Assembly: GCA_028285265.1 (NCBI GenBank)
Contig: JANQPX010000001.1
Location: forward strand, 186,001 to 250,000
Length of the DNA: 64,000 nt
Origin: Geminicoccaceae bacterium
GTDB lineage: Bacteria; Pseudomonadota; Alphaproteobacteria; Geminicoccales; Geminicoccaceae
Direction: 5' to 3'
Numbering within the stretch: position 1 is the stretch's first letter; every line of letters starts with the position of its first letter. A program made the translations under genes and the position numbers. The notes under the pieces are model-generated. The model saw nothing but the letters and a program-made list of their open reading frames with translations. It did not search any database and was not told where the DNA came from. Shown here one piece after another: positions 37,220-45,434 of the stretch.

Positions 37220-38431
37220 ATGGTCTGGCCGTTCCGCAAAAATAGCGTTTCCTCTCTAAACAACCATCTTATGGCGATGGTTTACGCTAGTGCCTCAAAG
37301 ATACGATGTGGCGAGCTTACCATCATCACCTCAGAGGGTGTGTCGCGAACATTCAAGGGGACGGCAGATGGCCCGTCAGCTGTGATCAAGCTGAATTCCC
37401 TTCGGGCCATTCGAAAGCTTGTTGCTGGCGGATCACTTGGCTTCAGCGAAGCCTATTTGGATGGTGATTGGGACAGCCCGAATTTATCGAGTCTGCTGGA
37501 AGTCTTAGTGCTCAACGAAGACGTCTATGAGGAGCATTTCTACGGGCGCCGCTGGTTTCAATGGATAGCGAGGCTTCGTCATAGTTTTCGGCCCAACTCG
37601 AAGCGTGGGAGCCGACGCAATATCCTCGCACATTATGATTTGGGCAATCGCTTCTATCAGCGTTGGCTCGATCCGACGATGACCTATTCGTCAGCCCGAT
37701 TCACCACACCTGATATATCACTGGAAGATGCACAAAAAGAGAAATACCTGAGCCTCGCCAAGAGGCTCTCGCTACAACCCGGTCATCATTTGCTCGAGGT
37801 TGGCTGCGGTTGGGGAGGCTTTGCAGAATTCGCAGCACGCGAAGTCAGTGCCAAAGTGACGGCGATCACAATCTCCGATGAACAGCACGCTTTTGCCTCC
37901 GAACGAATTCAGGCTGCTGGTCTCAACGAGAGGGTCGAGATAAGGCTTCAAGACTATCGAGACGTTGATGGGCGATTTGATCGAATTGCATCAATCGAGA
38001 TGTTCGAGGCCGTTGGCGAATCCTATTGGCCGACGTACTTTGACAAACTTGCCAACCTCGTCCAGCCCGGCGGCCTGATAGGATTGCAGGTCATTACGAT
38101 TGCTGACCGGGACTATGAGGCCTACCGGCGCGGTGCCGACTTCATCCAGCGACACGTCTTCCCAGGCGGCATGCTTCCTTCTCCAGCAGCCTTGCAGAGG
38201 CAGTTCGAGCGGGTCGGCCTTGAAAAGCTATCGGAAGTAACCTTTGGGTTAGACTATGCGCGGACATTGGCAACCTGGAACCAACGATTCCAGAAAGCTT
38301 GGCCTGATTTACAAACGATGGGCTTTGACCAACGCTTTCGACGGCTTTGGGAGTATTACCTCGCTTACTGCGAAGCCGGTTTCAAAGCAGGGTGGACTGA
38401 CGTTTGTCAATTGGCTCTCAAACGGGCCTGA
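37220..38431 (+). CDS. cyclopropane-fatty-acid synthase-family methyltransferase
   Basis: About 403 residues of the CFA synthase/mycolic-acid methyltransferase family (PF02353). The SAM-binding motif is HLLEVGCGWGGFAEFAAREV. Family motifs also seen: ILAHYDLGNRFYQRWLDPTM, MTYSSARF and IEMFEAVGESYWPTYF. It transfers a methyl from SAM to the double bond of phospholipid acyl chains. In the related Rhodobacter locus the equivalent methylase (UfaM) makes a methylated intermediate of furan fatty acids, so the product may not be a cyclopropane. ATG 37220 has GGGGGT upstream; ATG 37202 is the alternative. Confidence 0.9.
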   Translation: MVWPFRKNSVSSLNNHLMAMVYASASKIRCGELTIITSEGVSRTFKGTADGPSAVIKLNSLRAIRKLVAGGSLGFSEAYLDGDWDSPNLSSLLEVLVLNEDVYEEHFYGRRWFQWIARLRHSFRPNSKRGSRRNILAHYDLGNRFYQRWLDPTMTYSSARFTTPDISLEDAQKEKYLSLAKRLSLQPGHHLLEVGCGWGGFAEFAAREVSAKVTAITISDEQHAFASERIQAAGLNERVEIRLQDYRDVDGRFDRIASIEMFEAVGESYWPTYFDKLANLVQPGGLIGLQVITIADRDYEAYRRGADFIQRHVFPGGMLPSPAALQRQFERVGLEKLSEVTFGLDYARTLATWNQRFQKAWPDLQTMGFDQRFRRLWEYYLAYCEAGFKAGWTDVCQLALKRA

Positions 38432-38483
38432 ACGCCACGAGCGGTCTCGTTGCTGCCGCCGCATCGAGGAGATGCAACGCGTA

Positions 38484-39770
38484 TCACCTCATCCGCCTTC
38501 GCTGTCGCGACATGTTGTTGCCTACGGCCCGGCCAGCGACTTCGTCACAACCGGCATTGCTTAAGAACGTAAGCTGTTGCTCTGACTCGACACCAATAGA
38601 ACGCGTTCTAAGCCCAAGCGCCCTCAGATACTGAATCAGCGCCTTATGCTTCGATTCAAATTTTGCACATCGTCCAATGACCTGTGGCATCGCTGCAGAA
38701 AATTCGATCCCTGCTAACGGTAGCGCCGTAAGTGCATCGACAGGGATTATTGTGCCATCAACATTCATGGCGGTGAGCGTGACGCCAAGATCCGCAAGTT
38801 TACGAAGGCCGTTGCGCGTTCGATGGTCAGTTTCTTCCTTTAGGATGGCTGCATCGAAGCGGATATCGACAAGGTCGGGTGAGATGCTTTGATGACTCAG
38901 AGCCGTCGATAGCCTCTTCACCAACGAGACGCTCGTGATCTGGCTTCGGTACGCTCGAACGCTGATCTTTTTCTGACTTATCTCTCCGCCGGGATGACGA
39001 TGCGGTTCGCTAACCGATGTAGCAACCCAAGAGCTATAGGCGTCGGCAAGATCGGCATGGGTCAAATCGTCCAGCGTCGGATTTGCACTGGGGTGGCACC
39101 ACTTAGGTTCGGCTAACGCACCAACCATCCGGCGTGAGCCGAGATCAATGATGGGCTGATATTGGACGCCAACCATATTGGAACGAAGCGAGTGCAGCAT
39201 CGCCCCCTCTTCAGCGAGCCTCTTAGCGACCTTCTTCGCCGTCAAAGGGGAAAAGAAGCAAAAGCCACTCAATGTCCAACCTCCGGCACGCTCTGAAGCA
39301 GCATAGGCGCGATCAAGAAGCGTTTCGGGATCATCACCGTCATTTGGATAAGTGGAAATTCCAAGGCTCACTTGTGGCAACGAGCGTCCATCTGGCTCAC
39401 TCAAAATTTGCTGAACCACGTTGATCAGCGCGGCAGCTTTTTGATGCAGCTCGAAGCAGTCCTGAGCCGAGGTATCGACGATTGCCAAACCATCTGACCA
39501 TGGCTGCCCAACGAATCGAACGCCCGGCAGATGATTAGGCAATTGATTCCTTATTGTTTCGAGCAGCTTGTGAAACGACTCGTCTTCAGCCTCACGGCCC
39601 TGACACGCGACTTTCAGCCGAAGTGCGTAAACGCCCAGCCGAAGTCCCACCTGTTTCGCAACAAACAAGCAGGTCTCAAGACGAGAGACAAAGTCTCTTA
39701 GTTCGGACGACGCCGATTGCTTTTTGAAGGGAATGACCACCGCAGCCTTATTTGATTGTTTCTGCGACAT
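38484..39770 (-). CDS. degenerate GGDEF-EAL domain protein
   Basis: A 428-residue protein with remnants of both c-di-GMP domains. Residues about 25-165 keep the GGDEF C-terminal signature (VSLGISTYPNDGDDPETLL), but the GGDEF loop reads FVGQPWSDGLAIV. Residues about 200-420 are EAL-like (GVQYQPIIDLGSRRMVGALA), yet EAL is LAE and the DDFG loop is NVDGT. Neither synthesis nor hydrolysis is expected. It may bind c-di-GMP or a protein partner, like LapD or CsrD. No membrane helix. It lies directly downstream of a sigma-54 response regulator, behind a sigma-54 promoter. Confidence 0.75.
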   Translation of the reverse strand: MSQKQSNKAAVVIPFKKQSASSELRDFVSRLETCLFVAKQVGLRLGVYALRLKVACQGREAEDESFHKLLETIRNQLPNHLPGVRFVGQPWSDGLAIVDTSAQDCFELHQKAAALINVVQQILSEPDGRSLPQVSLGISTYPNDGDDPETLLDRAYAASERAGGWTLSGFCFFSPLTAKKVAKRLAEEGAMLHSLRSNMVGVQYQPIIDLGSRRMVGALAEPKWCHPSANPTLDDLTHADLADAYSSWVATSVSEPHRHPGGEISQKKISVRAYRSQITSVSLVKRLSTALSHQSISPDLVDIRFDAAILKEETDHRTRNGLRKLADLGVTLTAMNVDGTIIPVDALTALPLAGIEFSAAMPQVIGRCAKFESKHKALIQYLRALGLRTRSIGVESEQQLTFLSNAGCDEVAGRAVGNNMSRQRRRMR

Positions 39771-39854
39771 GAGACGACCTCGCCATAATAGGACCTGGTC
39801 ATCCAGCTGCGACGGTGAGTTGAAGGCAGAACACTGGACGACACTTTCAACTGT

Positions 39855-39871
39855 CTCAAGTCTCGTGCCAG
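39855..39871 (-). promoter_or_regulatory. near-consensus sigma-54 promoter for the GGDEF-EAL gene
   Basis: Minus strand reads CTGGCACGAGACTTGAG. This fits the sigma-54 consensus YTGGCACG-N4-TTGCW at all positions except the last two, with the -24 GG and correct spacing. Transcription would start about 75 bases before the ATG at 39770. The gene immediately upstream encodes a sigma-54 activator, which makes a functional link plausible. Confidence 0.6.
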
Positions 39872-39944
39872 TGGCAAAATGGGAACTAACCTACTGTAAT
39901 TGTTACTTTCGAGAAAAAGCACCTGGGTCTTGCGGTCAAAAAGA

Positions 39945-39957
39945 TCTCATTTTGAGA
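39945..39957. promoter_or_regulatory. inverted repeat TCTCA-TTT-TGAGA, candidate enhancer site
   Basis: A perfect 5+5 base inverted repeat in the gap between the response regulator and the GGDEF-EAL gene, centred about 105 bases upstream of the expected sigma-54 start. That is the usual distance for an activator-binding site. A half-site TGTCTCAA recurs at 39852-39859. The same hairpin followed by T5 on the minus strand could instead be a weak terminator for the regulator gene. Confidence 0.35.
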
Positions 39958-39980
39958 CAAAATTTTGGACTGTAGATGAG

Positions 39981-41372
39981 TTATGCGTCGCCCCAGACCT
40001 TCAGCTTTCGATAGATTGTTGCGGGTGCGATATCAAGAAAGACAGCTGCCTTTCGCACATCACCGTCACAAAGATCCAGCGCTTGCTCAATAGCCTCACG
40101 TTCTACGGCAGATAATGGGCGAATTTGGCCCGCAAGCTGATCCAACGTTGCGGTCTGACTTGACGCTGGAGCCGATGGTTCATGCCTAAGAGATTGTCCC
40201 TTGCCATTTGTCGCGATCAGCGGCCTTAAAGCCTCGGCTTCGATAATTGGTTCCTGGTTCATCACCACTACATTTCGCACAACATTCTGGAGCTCGCGAA
40301 CGTTTCCTGGCCAGTCATAGTTACGAAGCATCGTTTGAGCGTCGTCCGATAAGTGCTCAAAAGATCGCCCTTCTTGGTTCGAAAACTGTTCGAAAAAATG
40401 CCTGGCGATTTCGACGATGTCCTGACCTCGTTCGCGCAATGGTGGCATGTGAATCGGGATCACGTGCAACCGATAATAAAGGTCCTCTCTAAACCGCCCA
40501 GCTTGGACCTCGGCATGTGGATCGCGGTTGGTTGCGCAGACGACCCTGACATCGACATCTTCCAATGAGCTCCCACCGACCTTCATGAATTGACCCGTTT
40601 GTAAAAACCGCAGCAGCTTTGTTTGCAGCTGCGGATCCATTTCACAAACTTCATCCAAGAAGAACGTTCCCTTATGAGCCTGACGCGCTGCTCCCTCTCG
40701 CTCTGCCAATGCGCCGGTAAAGGCACCCTTCACATGACCAAAGAATTCGCTCTCCATCAGATCACGGGGAATCGCTCCGCAATTCAGAGGCACGAAGGCC
40801 CCTGTTCTCCCACTTAAATCATGGACCGCACGAGCTGCAATTTCTTTGCCTGTGCCACTCTCTCCTGTGAAAAAAACCGTAGCCTTGCTGTTTGCTGCAC
40901 TCTCGATGGCTCGATAAACCGCCTGCATGTGGAGACTGGAGCCGATAAAGCCCTGAAAGTTTCTTCGATCAATCTCTTCTTGGTAGGTCCTGACAACCGC
41001 GGTCAATTCTTCCTTTTCTAGAGCATTTTGCAGAGTGACCCTAAGCCGTTCTGCTGTAAATGGTTTCACGAGAAAGTCTGCAGCCCCAGCACGCATGGCG
41101 TCGATTGCTGTTTGCATCGATCCGTGAGCGGTAACAACGACCACAGGCATCGACAAATCCCGCTCTCGGATCAAACGTAATATCTCGAGCCCGTTCATAT
41201 CAGGCAGTTTCAAATCCAGAATCACAGCATTGGGACTGCGGTCCAATGCCTTCAGCGCCGAGGCTCCATTTTCCACATGTATGATTTCATAGGGATCATC
41301 ACGCAAAAATCCCTGGTAAGTTCGTGCAAGGGCTCCCTGGTCTTCAACCAATAGAATCTGGGCGGCAGTCAT
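39981..41372 (-). CDS. sigma-54-dependent response regulator, LuxO/NtrC-like
   Basis: A 463-residue regulator with three domains. The receiver (about 1-120) has the phospho-Asp in AVILDLKLPDMNG (Asp53) and Lys103 in FLVKPF. The AAA+ domain (about 141-375) has Walker A GESGTGKE (170-177) and the sigma-54 contact loop GAFTGA (216-221), both intact. The C-terminal Fis-type helix-turn-helix contains DGDVRKAAVFLDIAPATIYR. It should activate sigma-54 promoters when phosphorylated by the kinase encoded just upstream, with which it shares a four-base overlap. Confidence 0.95.
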   Translation of the reverse strand: MTAAQILLVEDQGALARTYQGFLRDDPYEIIHVENGASALKALDRSPNAVILDLKLPDMNGLEILRLIRERDLSMPVVVVTAHGSMQTAIDAMRAGAADFLVKPFTAERLRVTLQNALEKEELTAVVRTYQEEIDRRNFQGFIGSSLHMQAVYRAIESAANSKATVFFTGESGTGKEIAARAVHDLSGRTGAFVPLNCGAIPRDLMESEFFGHVKGAFTGALAEREGAARQAHKGTFFLDEVCEMDPQLQTKLLRFLQTGQFMKVGGSSLEDVDVRVVCATNRDPHAEVQAGRFREDLYYRLHVIPIHMPPLRERGQDIVEIARHFFEQFSNQEGRSFEHLSDDAQTMLRNYDWPGNVRELQNVVRNVVVMNQEPIIEAEALRPLIATNGKGQSLRHEPSAPASSQTATLDQLAGQIRPLSAVEREAIEQALDLCDGDVRKAAVFLDIAPATIYRKLKVWGDA

Positions 41373-42466
41373 GACGACGCCTTGACGATACGGGATTTCG
41401 GCAAGGCAAGCCGTGCTGCCGTTCCGAACCCAGGCGTGCTCGACAAGCTAAGGTCCGCTCCGTGCAAATCTGCCAATCCTCGAGCGATATGCAGGCCAAG
41501 GCCCGAGCCTTCAGCGATCCCACTCCTTGTAAACGGTTCAAAGACTCGCTTCATCAAATCCGGCTCGATGCCACAGCCATCATCCTCGATTCCGATAACA
41601 AATTGGCCCCCCTCGTCCCGTCGAGCATCCACAGTGATCCGACCACCATTCTCCGTAAACTTCACAGCATTACTCACTAGATTCAACAGCAATCGCTGAA
41701 GCCGCATGGGATCGGCGATGATGGCACTGTCGCTTGGATCGATATGCAATCTGAAGTTACGATCCCTGCCATTCGGCATCCCGCGTGCCATCGACAACAC
41801 GCGCTCTAGTAATGTTCCGACCTGCACGACATCTTCAGTCAACTCCATTTGATCGACTTCGATTGATGACGAATCGAGAAGATCAGTAATGAGTGCTAAG
41901 AGAAAATTGCTGTTATCCAAAACATCCTGGAGAAATGCTTCGCGTTCCTCTTCGGGCAGGTTACCGCGAAGGATCTCGGCATTGCCAATGATGACCTGGA
42001 GCGGCGTTTTCAGATCGTGGCTTATGTCGGCAAGGAACGAAACCTTTGCTCGAAGAGCAGCTTCGGCACGCTCTCTCGCCTCTTTCAGAGCAACTTCGTT
42101 AAGCGCCAGTTCGTTGCGCTGTTGTAGAACATGTTGCTCCATATCATAGAGTTGCGTTTCATCTCTAAGTAGGATCTGGACGCAGCCAGATTGCTCTGAC
42201 GGTACACATTCGAAGCTCAACATTTTGTCCGCCAGCGGCCCCTCCTTCAAAGCCACCCGCGGCAGGGAAAACGACGATCGCTTACCCAAACCAATCTCGT
42301 GTAAAACGCTGTCGAGGCCTGCCAAGACAGGCAAAGCCTCGCTAGATGGATGCCCTGGCACGATCCCGTCGGTCAGCATGCCGATGCACGCCTCAATATT
42401 CTGGTCCTGGTCCAGCTTGATCAAACCCATACGACTGCTGTCTAGTAACGACTTGCTTAAAACCAT
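41369..42466 (-). CDS. soluble sensor histidine kinase
   Basis: A 365-residue kinase with no membrane helix. An N-terminal PAS-like sensor region (about 1-105) is followed by a helical linker, an H-box SFLADISHDLKTPLQV (His150), an N-box LLNLVSNAVKFTENGG, and ATP-binding G-boxes IEDDGCGIEPDL and EGSGLGLHIARGLA. It presumably phosphorylates the sigma-54 regulator encoded next. Since it is cytoplasmic and follows the GTPase gene by 77 bases, its input may come from the GTPase/OmpA proteins; this is inference from gene order. The ATG at 42466 is used rather than TTG 42469. Confidence 0.92.
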   Translation of the reverse strand: MVLSKSLLDSSRMGLIKLDQDQNIEACIGMLTDGIVPGHPSSEALPVLAGLDSVLHEIGLGKRSSFSLPRVALKEGPLADKMLSFECVPSEQSGCVQILLRDETQLYDMEQHVLQQRNELALNEVALKEARERAEAALRAKVSFLADISHDLKTPLQVIIGNAEILRGNLPEEEREAFLQDVLDNSNFLLALITDLLDSSSIEVDQMELTEDVVQVGTLLERVLSMARGMPNGRDRNFRLHIDPSDSAIIADPMRLQRLLLNLVSNAVKFTENGGRITVDARRDEGGQFVIGIEDDGCGIEPDLMKRVFEPFTRSGIAEGSGLGLHIARGLADLHGADLSLSSTPGFGTAARLALPKSRIVKASS

Positions 42467-42543
42467 CAAAGACCGCCATCCACTCTCAGCCGTCCAAAGT
42501 TGCCTTCGCAGCTCAGGCCCAAAAGCTCGCTATAAGGTTTTCG

Positions 42544-43059
42544 TCAGGCGCCGATCTCGATTACGCGCTTGCAGAGCCGGTGGAAGAGCACCTTTACCGA
42601 CTCGCCTGTCAAAGCCGAGGTATGGACCACTTCGCCCCCAAACGTATCGATGAGCTCCTCCCCGTTCGGTCGATCCTCGACCTGAAGCAGGTCGCATTTG
42701 TTCATCGCAAAAACGATCGGTCGTCCGGGTAGAATACCCAAAAAATGTCGCGCATGACTGATCATTGTGGTCACGACATCGCTTCTCGTTGCATCTCCCA
42801 CAACCAAAGCGCCAGCTGCACCCAGAATGTAATTTGTTACAAGTGCTTCTCCAAACTTGCTCCCTTCGATATCCCAGATAACCTGTTTGAATGATTGCAA
42901 GCCCTCCTTGGTGTCGACTTGATCTTGGTATTCATGGACTTGAACACCAACAGTTGCATGATAGTTCAAGGAGAAATCATCATGTATATATCGACGAATC
43001 AGCGATGTCTTACCTACTGAGAAGTCACCAACAAGACACAGCTTCTTACCTGCTGCCAT
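42544..43059 (-). CDS. Rab/Ras-like small GTPase
   Basis: A 171-residue small GTPase with all G motifs: G1 GDFSVGKTS (11-19), G2 Thr in YHATVGVQV, G3 WDIEG (62-66), G4 NKCD (120-123) and G5 SAL (148-150). The residue matching catalytic Gln61 of Ras is Ser67 (EGSKF instead of AGQE), so intrinsic hydrolysis may be slow and depend on a partner. No lipidation motif or membrane helix. It belongs to the prokaryotic Ras-superfamily group of unknown function. It overlaps the OmpA-domain gene by 14 bases, so the two proteins are made together. Confidence 0.92.
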   Translation of the reverse strand: MAAGKKLCLVGDFSVGKTSLIRRYIHDDFSLNYHATVGVQVHEYQDQVDTKEGLQSFKQVIWDIEGSKFGEALVTNYILGAAGALVVGDATRSDVVTTMISHARHFLGILPGRPIVFAMNKCDLLQVEDRPNGEELIDTFGGEVVHTSALTGESVKVLFHRLCKRVIEIGA

Positions 43060-44881
43060 TATCAGCCCCGTTCAATGTATCTCTTGATGGTTGTTCTTCA
43101 TCACTATAGAAAATTTCAAACTCTACTCTACGATTGTCGCTACTTGTCCCATCAGTATCGACAATGCGCTTTTCGTTACCGCGACCGACAATCTGAAGGT
43201 GATCAAGGGCGACTCCAAGGTCGATGAGCATTTCGCCGACCAGAGCTGCGCGTGATCTTGATATTCGAGCGCTGACGCTATCTTCGCCAAGATCATCACT
43301 GTAACCAATGACTCTCAGTCCGATATGACTTGGTAAACCCTTGATCCGGTTGTTGATCTCGCCCAACACGCCAAGCGCCGCCGATTCGTCATTGAGTTCA
43401 CTATCATCATCAAAACGAATCGTTTGGTAAGCAAGCCATGACCGAAACGCCGTGATCTCTCGCTCAGCAGCCGTTGGCAGGCGCTCTTCGATCAACGCCA
43501 AGGCATCAGATAAAGTGGCGAGGCGCTGATCCAACGTTCCAAGCACTACGTCTTGAAGCGTATCCTGCGACTCCGCCAATGCGGCGGTCATTCCTGCATT
43601 GAGGTTGTCGCTTGTCTCGGCAAGGGCCGATTGCACCTCTTCAGACAGACGTGTTTCTACCTCCGTCAACTCCGCCTTCGTCGACATCGTATCAGGATCG
43701 ATCGCCTTGTCCGGCAGCAAACCAGCATCAACTGACAAAGTCACATGCTGCAAGGATTGCTCTAAATTCTGGCGCAACACAGCCAGCGATTCGCTATCGG
43801 GAAATAGCCCCGAAATGGCTAACGTCTTTGTCTCATCGTTGTACTTGGCGTCTATCGGGTAGCCTTTTAGGGCGATCTGACTGCCGATCACGGTCTGAGC
43901 CTTCGCCTCCATTCTTTGGTTCGTCCAGCTCTCATAAACACTCCAACCACCCCAAAGAACGGCAAGTAAGGCCAATGACCCAAGGAGTATCGCCCCTTTC
44001 TTTGAAGGCCCTCTGAAGTTGGCTTGTTTGGCCATGATCAGCGCATTGAAGCGCACCTCAAGATCTTCTGTCAGAGCGACCTCATCTTGACTCTCGATGG
44101 TGTCGGGCTCGCTTAGCGCTGGCCCCCACCGCGAAAGAAAAGCGTAAAAGGTCTCATTCAGCGCTGTCTCAAATCCTGCTGGCGGTGGCCCCTTTGTCTT
44201 AACGGCCAGAATAGCAGTCGGCGATACTTGGAGATGGAGCCTCAAATCACCGACATGCAAAGTTCGCAAATCCTGTTCGCTCGACTCACTCATGGCATCC
44301 CGGACAAAGGCCATGATTGCCGTCAAAATACTGCTCAGGAGGTGACTACTGGCCTGATCCTCCTCGTCATCAGCAACGGCTTGAGCGATCAGGAGGCCGC
44401 TTTGCCGATTGACCAAAAGAAGATCAACAATCTCGAAAGCTGCGCCCTCGCTCAGAAGAATCTCGGCCTCGCTTCTTCCCGAGAGCTTCGCCTTGATCTT
44501 TGCTCGCCAGCGATCCACCGAAAGGGTTGAATCAAGTTGACTGTTCAGTTGATCGACAAGATCCTTGAACGCATTGCGGACAGCAGCAGCTACTAAGCGT
44601 CCGGTAATGGGATAAAGAGCGTCGACCATCATATCTCGAGAGTTATGGATCTCGGTCTTGATGCTCTGAAGGACAATAGGAGCCAGCGCATCCGCGAGAC
44701 GCCGATAGTCCTTTACGCCGGCATCACGAAGAACATCAGCGATAATCGGCGACAAGCTGCCCTTAAGTGCATCGTCATCACCGAGCCGGGCCTCAAGTCG
44801 ATCGAGCCGTTCTTGCTCTTCTTGCAATAAAAGACGTTTGAGCTGCTCACTCGAAGCCAGATTATCAAACGGATCAACCAT
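43046..44881 (-). CDS. membrane protein: helical N-domain, longin/roadblock-like domain, TM, BON-like and OmpA-like domains
   Basis: A 611-residue fusion. Residues 1-140 are helical (ASSEQLKRLLLQEEQERLDR). Residues about 148-255 (VDLLLVNRQSGLLIAQAVAD, ILTAIMAFVRDAMS, LRTLHVGDLRLHLQVSPTAI) look like the alpha-beta longin/roadblock fold that binds small GTPases. A single membrane helix lies at about 296-316. The periplasmic part has a BON-like stretch (LKGYPIDAKYNDETKTLAIS), a coiled coil and a C-terminal OmpA-like domain (LRVIGYSDDLGEDSVSARIS, VGRGNEK). It should tether a cytoplasmic GTPase to peptidoglycan. The longin reading is by eye and needs structure prediction. Confidence 0.82.
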   Translation of the reverse strand: MVDPFDNLASSEQLKRLLLQEEQERLDRLEARLGDDDALKGSLSPIIADVLRDAGVKDYRRLADALAPIVLQSIKTEIHNSRDMMVDALYPITGRLVAAAVRNAFKDLVDQLNSQLDSTLSVDRWRAKIKAKLSGRSEAEILLSEGAAFEIVDLLLVNRQSGLLIAQAVADDEEDQASSHLLSSILTAIMAFVRDAMSESSEQDLRTLHVGDLRLHLQVSPTAILAVKTKGPPPAGFETALNETFYAFLSRWGPALSEPDTIESQDEVALTEDLEVRFNALIMAKQANFRGPSKKGAILLGSLALLAVLWGGWSVYESWTNQRMEAKAQTVIGSQIALKGYPIDAKYNDETKTLAISGLFPDSESLAVLRQNLEQSLQHVTLSVDAGLLPDKAIDPDTMSTKAELTEVETRLSEEVQSALAETSDNLNAGMTAALAESQDTLQDVVLGTLDQRLATLSDALALIEERLPTAAEREITAFRSWLAYQTIRFDDDSELNDESAALGVLGEINNRIKGLPSHIGLRVIGYSDDLGEDSVSARISRSRAALVGEMLIDLGVALDHLQIVGRGNEKRIVDTDGTSSDNRRVEFEIFYSDEEQPSRDTLNGADNGSR

Positions 44882-44895
44882 GCTAAGGGCCCTGT

Positions 44896-45261
44896 CTAGG
44901 AGCCGTGATGCCCCTTGTCGTCCACCAACTCTCCGGCTAGCAGATGATGTCCTGTCAACCGAGTGTCCACATCGTCTTCGCTGGCAAGCAACGTTTCAAC
45001 GATCCCCAACAGCCGTAGCTTAAGCCGCTTATTATCTACCCTTTGGCGATCTTCAAGCTCGCCAATTCTAGCATGAAGTTTTGAGATAACTTCTTGCTGA
45101 TCTCTCACCAAATCGTTGAGTTGGCGTACGGCCTCATCGACTCGCGCCGACTCGTCAGCGATGACGGGACCGACAAGCAATTCGCGAATTTTCGCCATGC
45201 GCTCAGCTTCACTAATCCCGGCGGCAGGCAAATTGGCGTTCGTTTCCTTTTGAGCGGTCAT
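44896..45261 (-). CDS. small coiled-coil protein of the GTPase/OmpA operon
   Basis: A 121-residue soluble protein. The N-terminus is polar; ISEAERMAKIRELLVGPVIA precedes a long coiled coil (about residues 40-80, VDEAVRQLNDLVRDQQEVIS, KLHARIGELEDRQRVD). The sequence then becomes acidic. It is the first gene of the unit and lies 14 bases before the OmpA-domain gene, so the two are expected to interact. No named family. The ATG at 45261 (MTAQKETNAN) is chosen over an in-frame upstream codon at 45297. A palindrome TTTAG-T-CTAAA at 45314-45324 lies in its promoter region. Confidence 0.75.
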   Translation of the reverse strand: MTAQKETNANLPAAGISEAERMAKIRELLVGPVIADESARVDEAVRQLNDLVRDQQEVISKLHARIGELEDRQRVDNKRLKLRLLGIVETLLASEDDVDTRLTGHHLLAGELVDDKGHHGS

Positions 45262-45434
45262 GAAACTCAATCTCAATATTGACGTTGAAGGAGACAACTC
45301 ACTTTATGCAAGGTTTAGTCTAAAGTCCTAGCGCATTACAATCCCGGTTGTCGCGGTAAAACCTGGGCTGCTCAATTGAATGAGGTTGCGAAGCAAGGTG
45401 CTTTACTTGGGTTATTCCTGTTTGACGTGACATG

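Noticed and set aside
42225..42653. 142-codon plus-strand frame
   Set aside because: Antisense to the kinase and GTPase genes, both of which have complete motifs.
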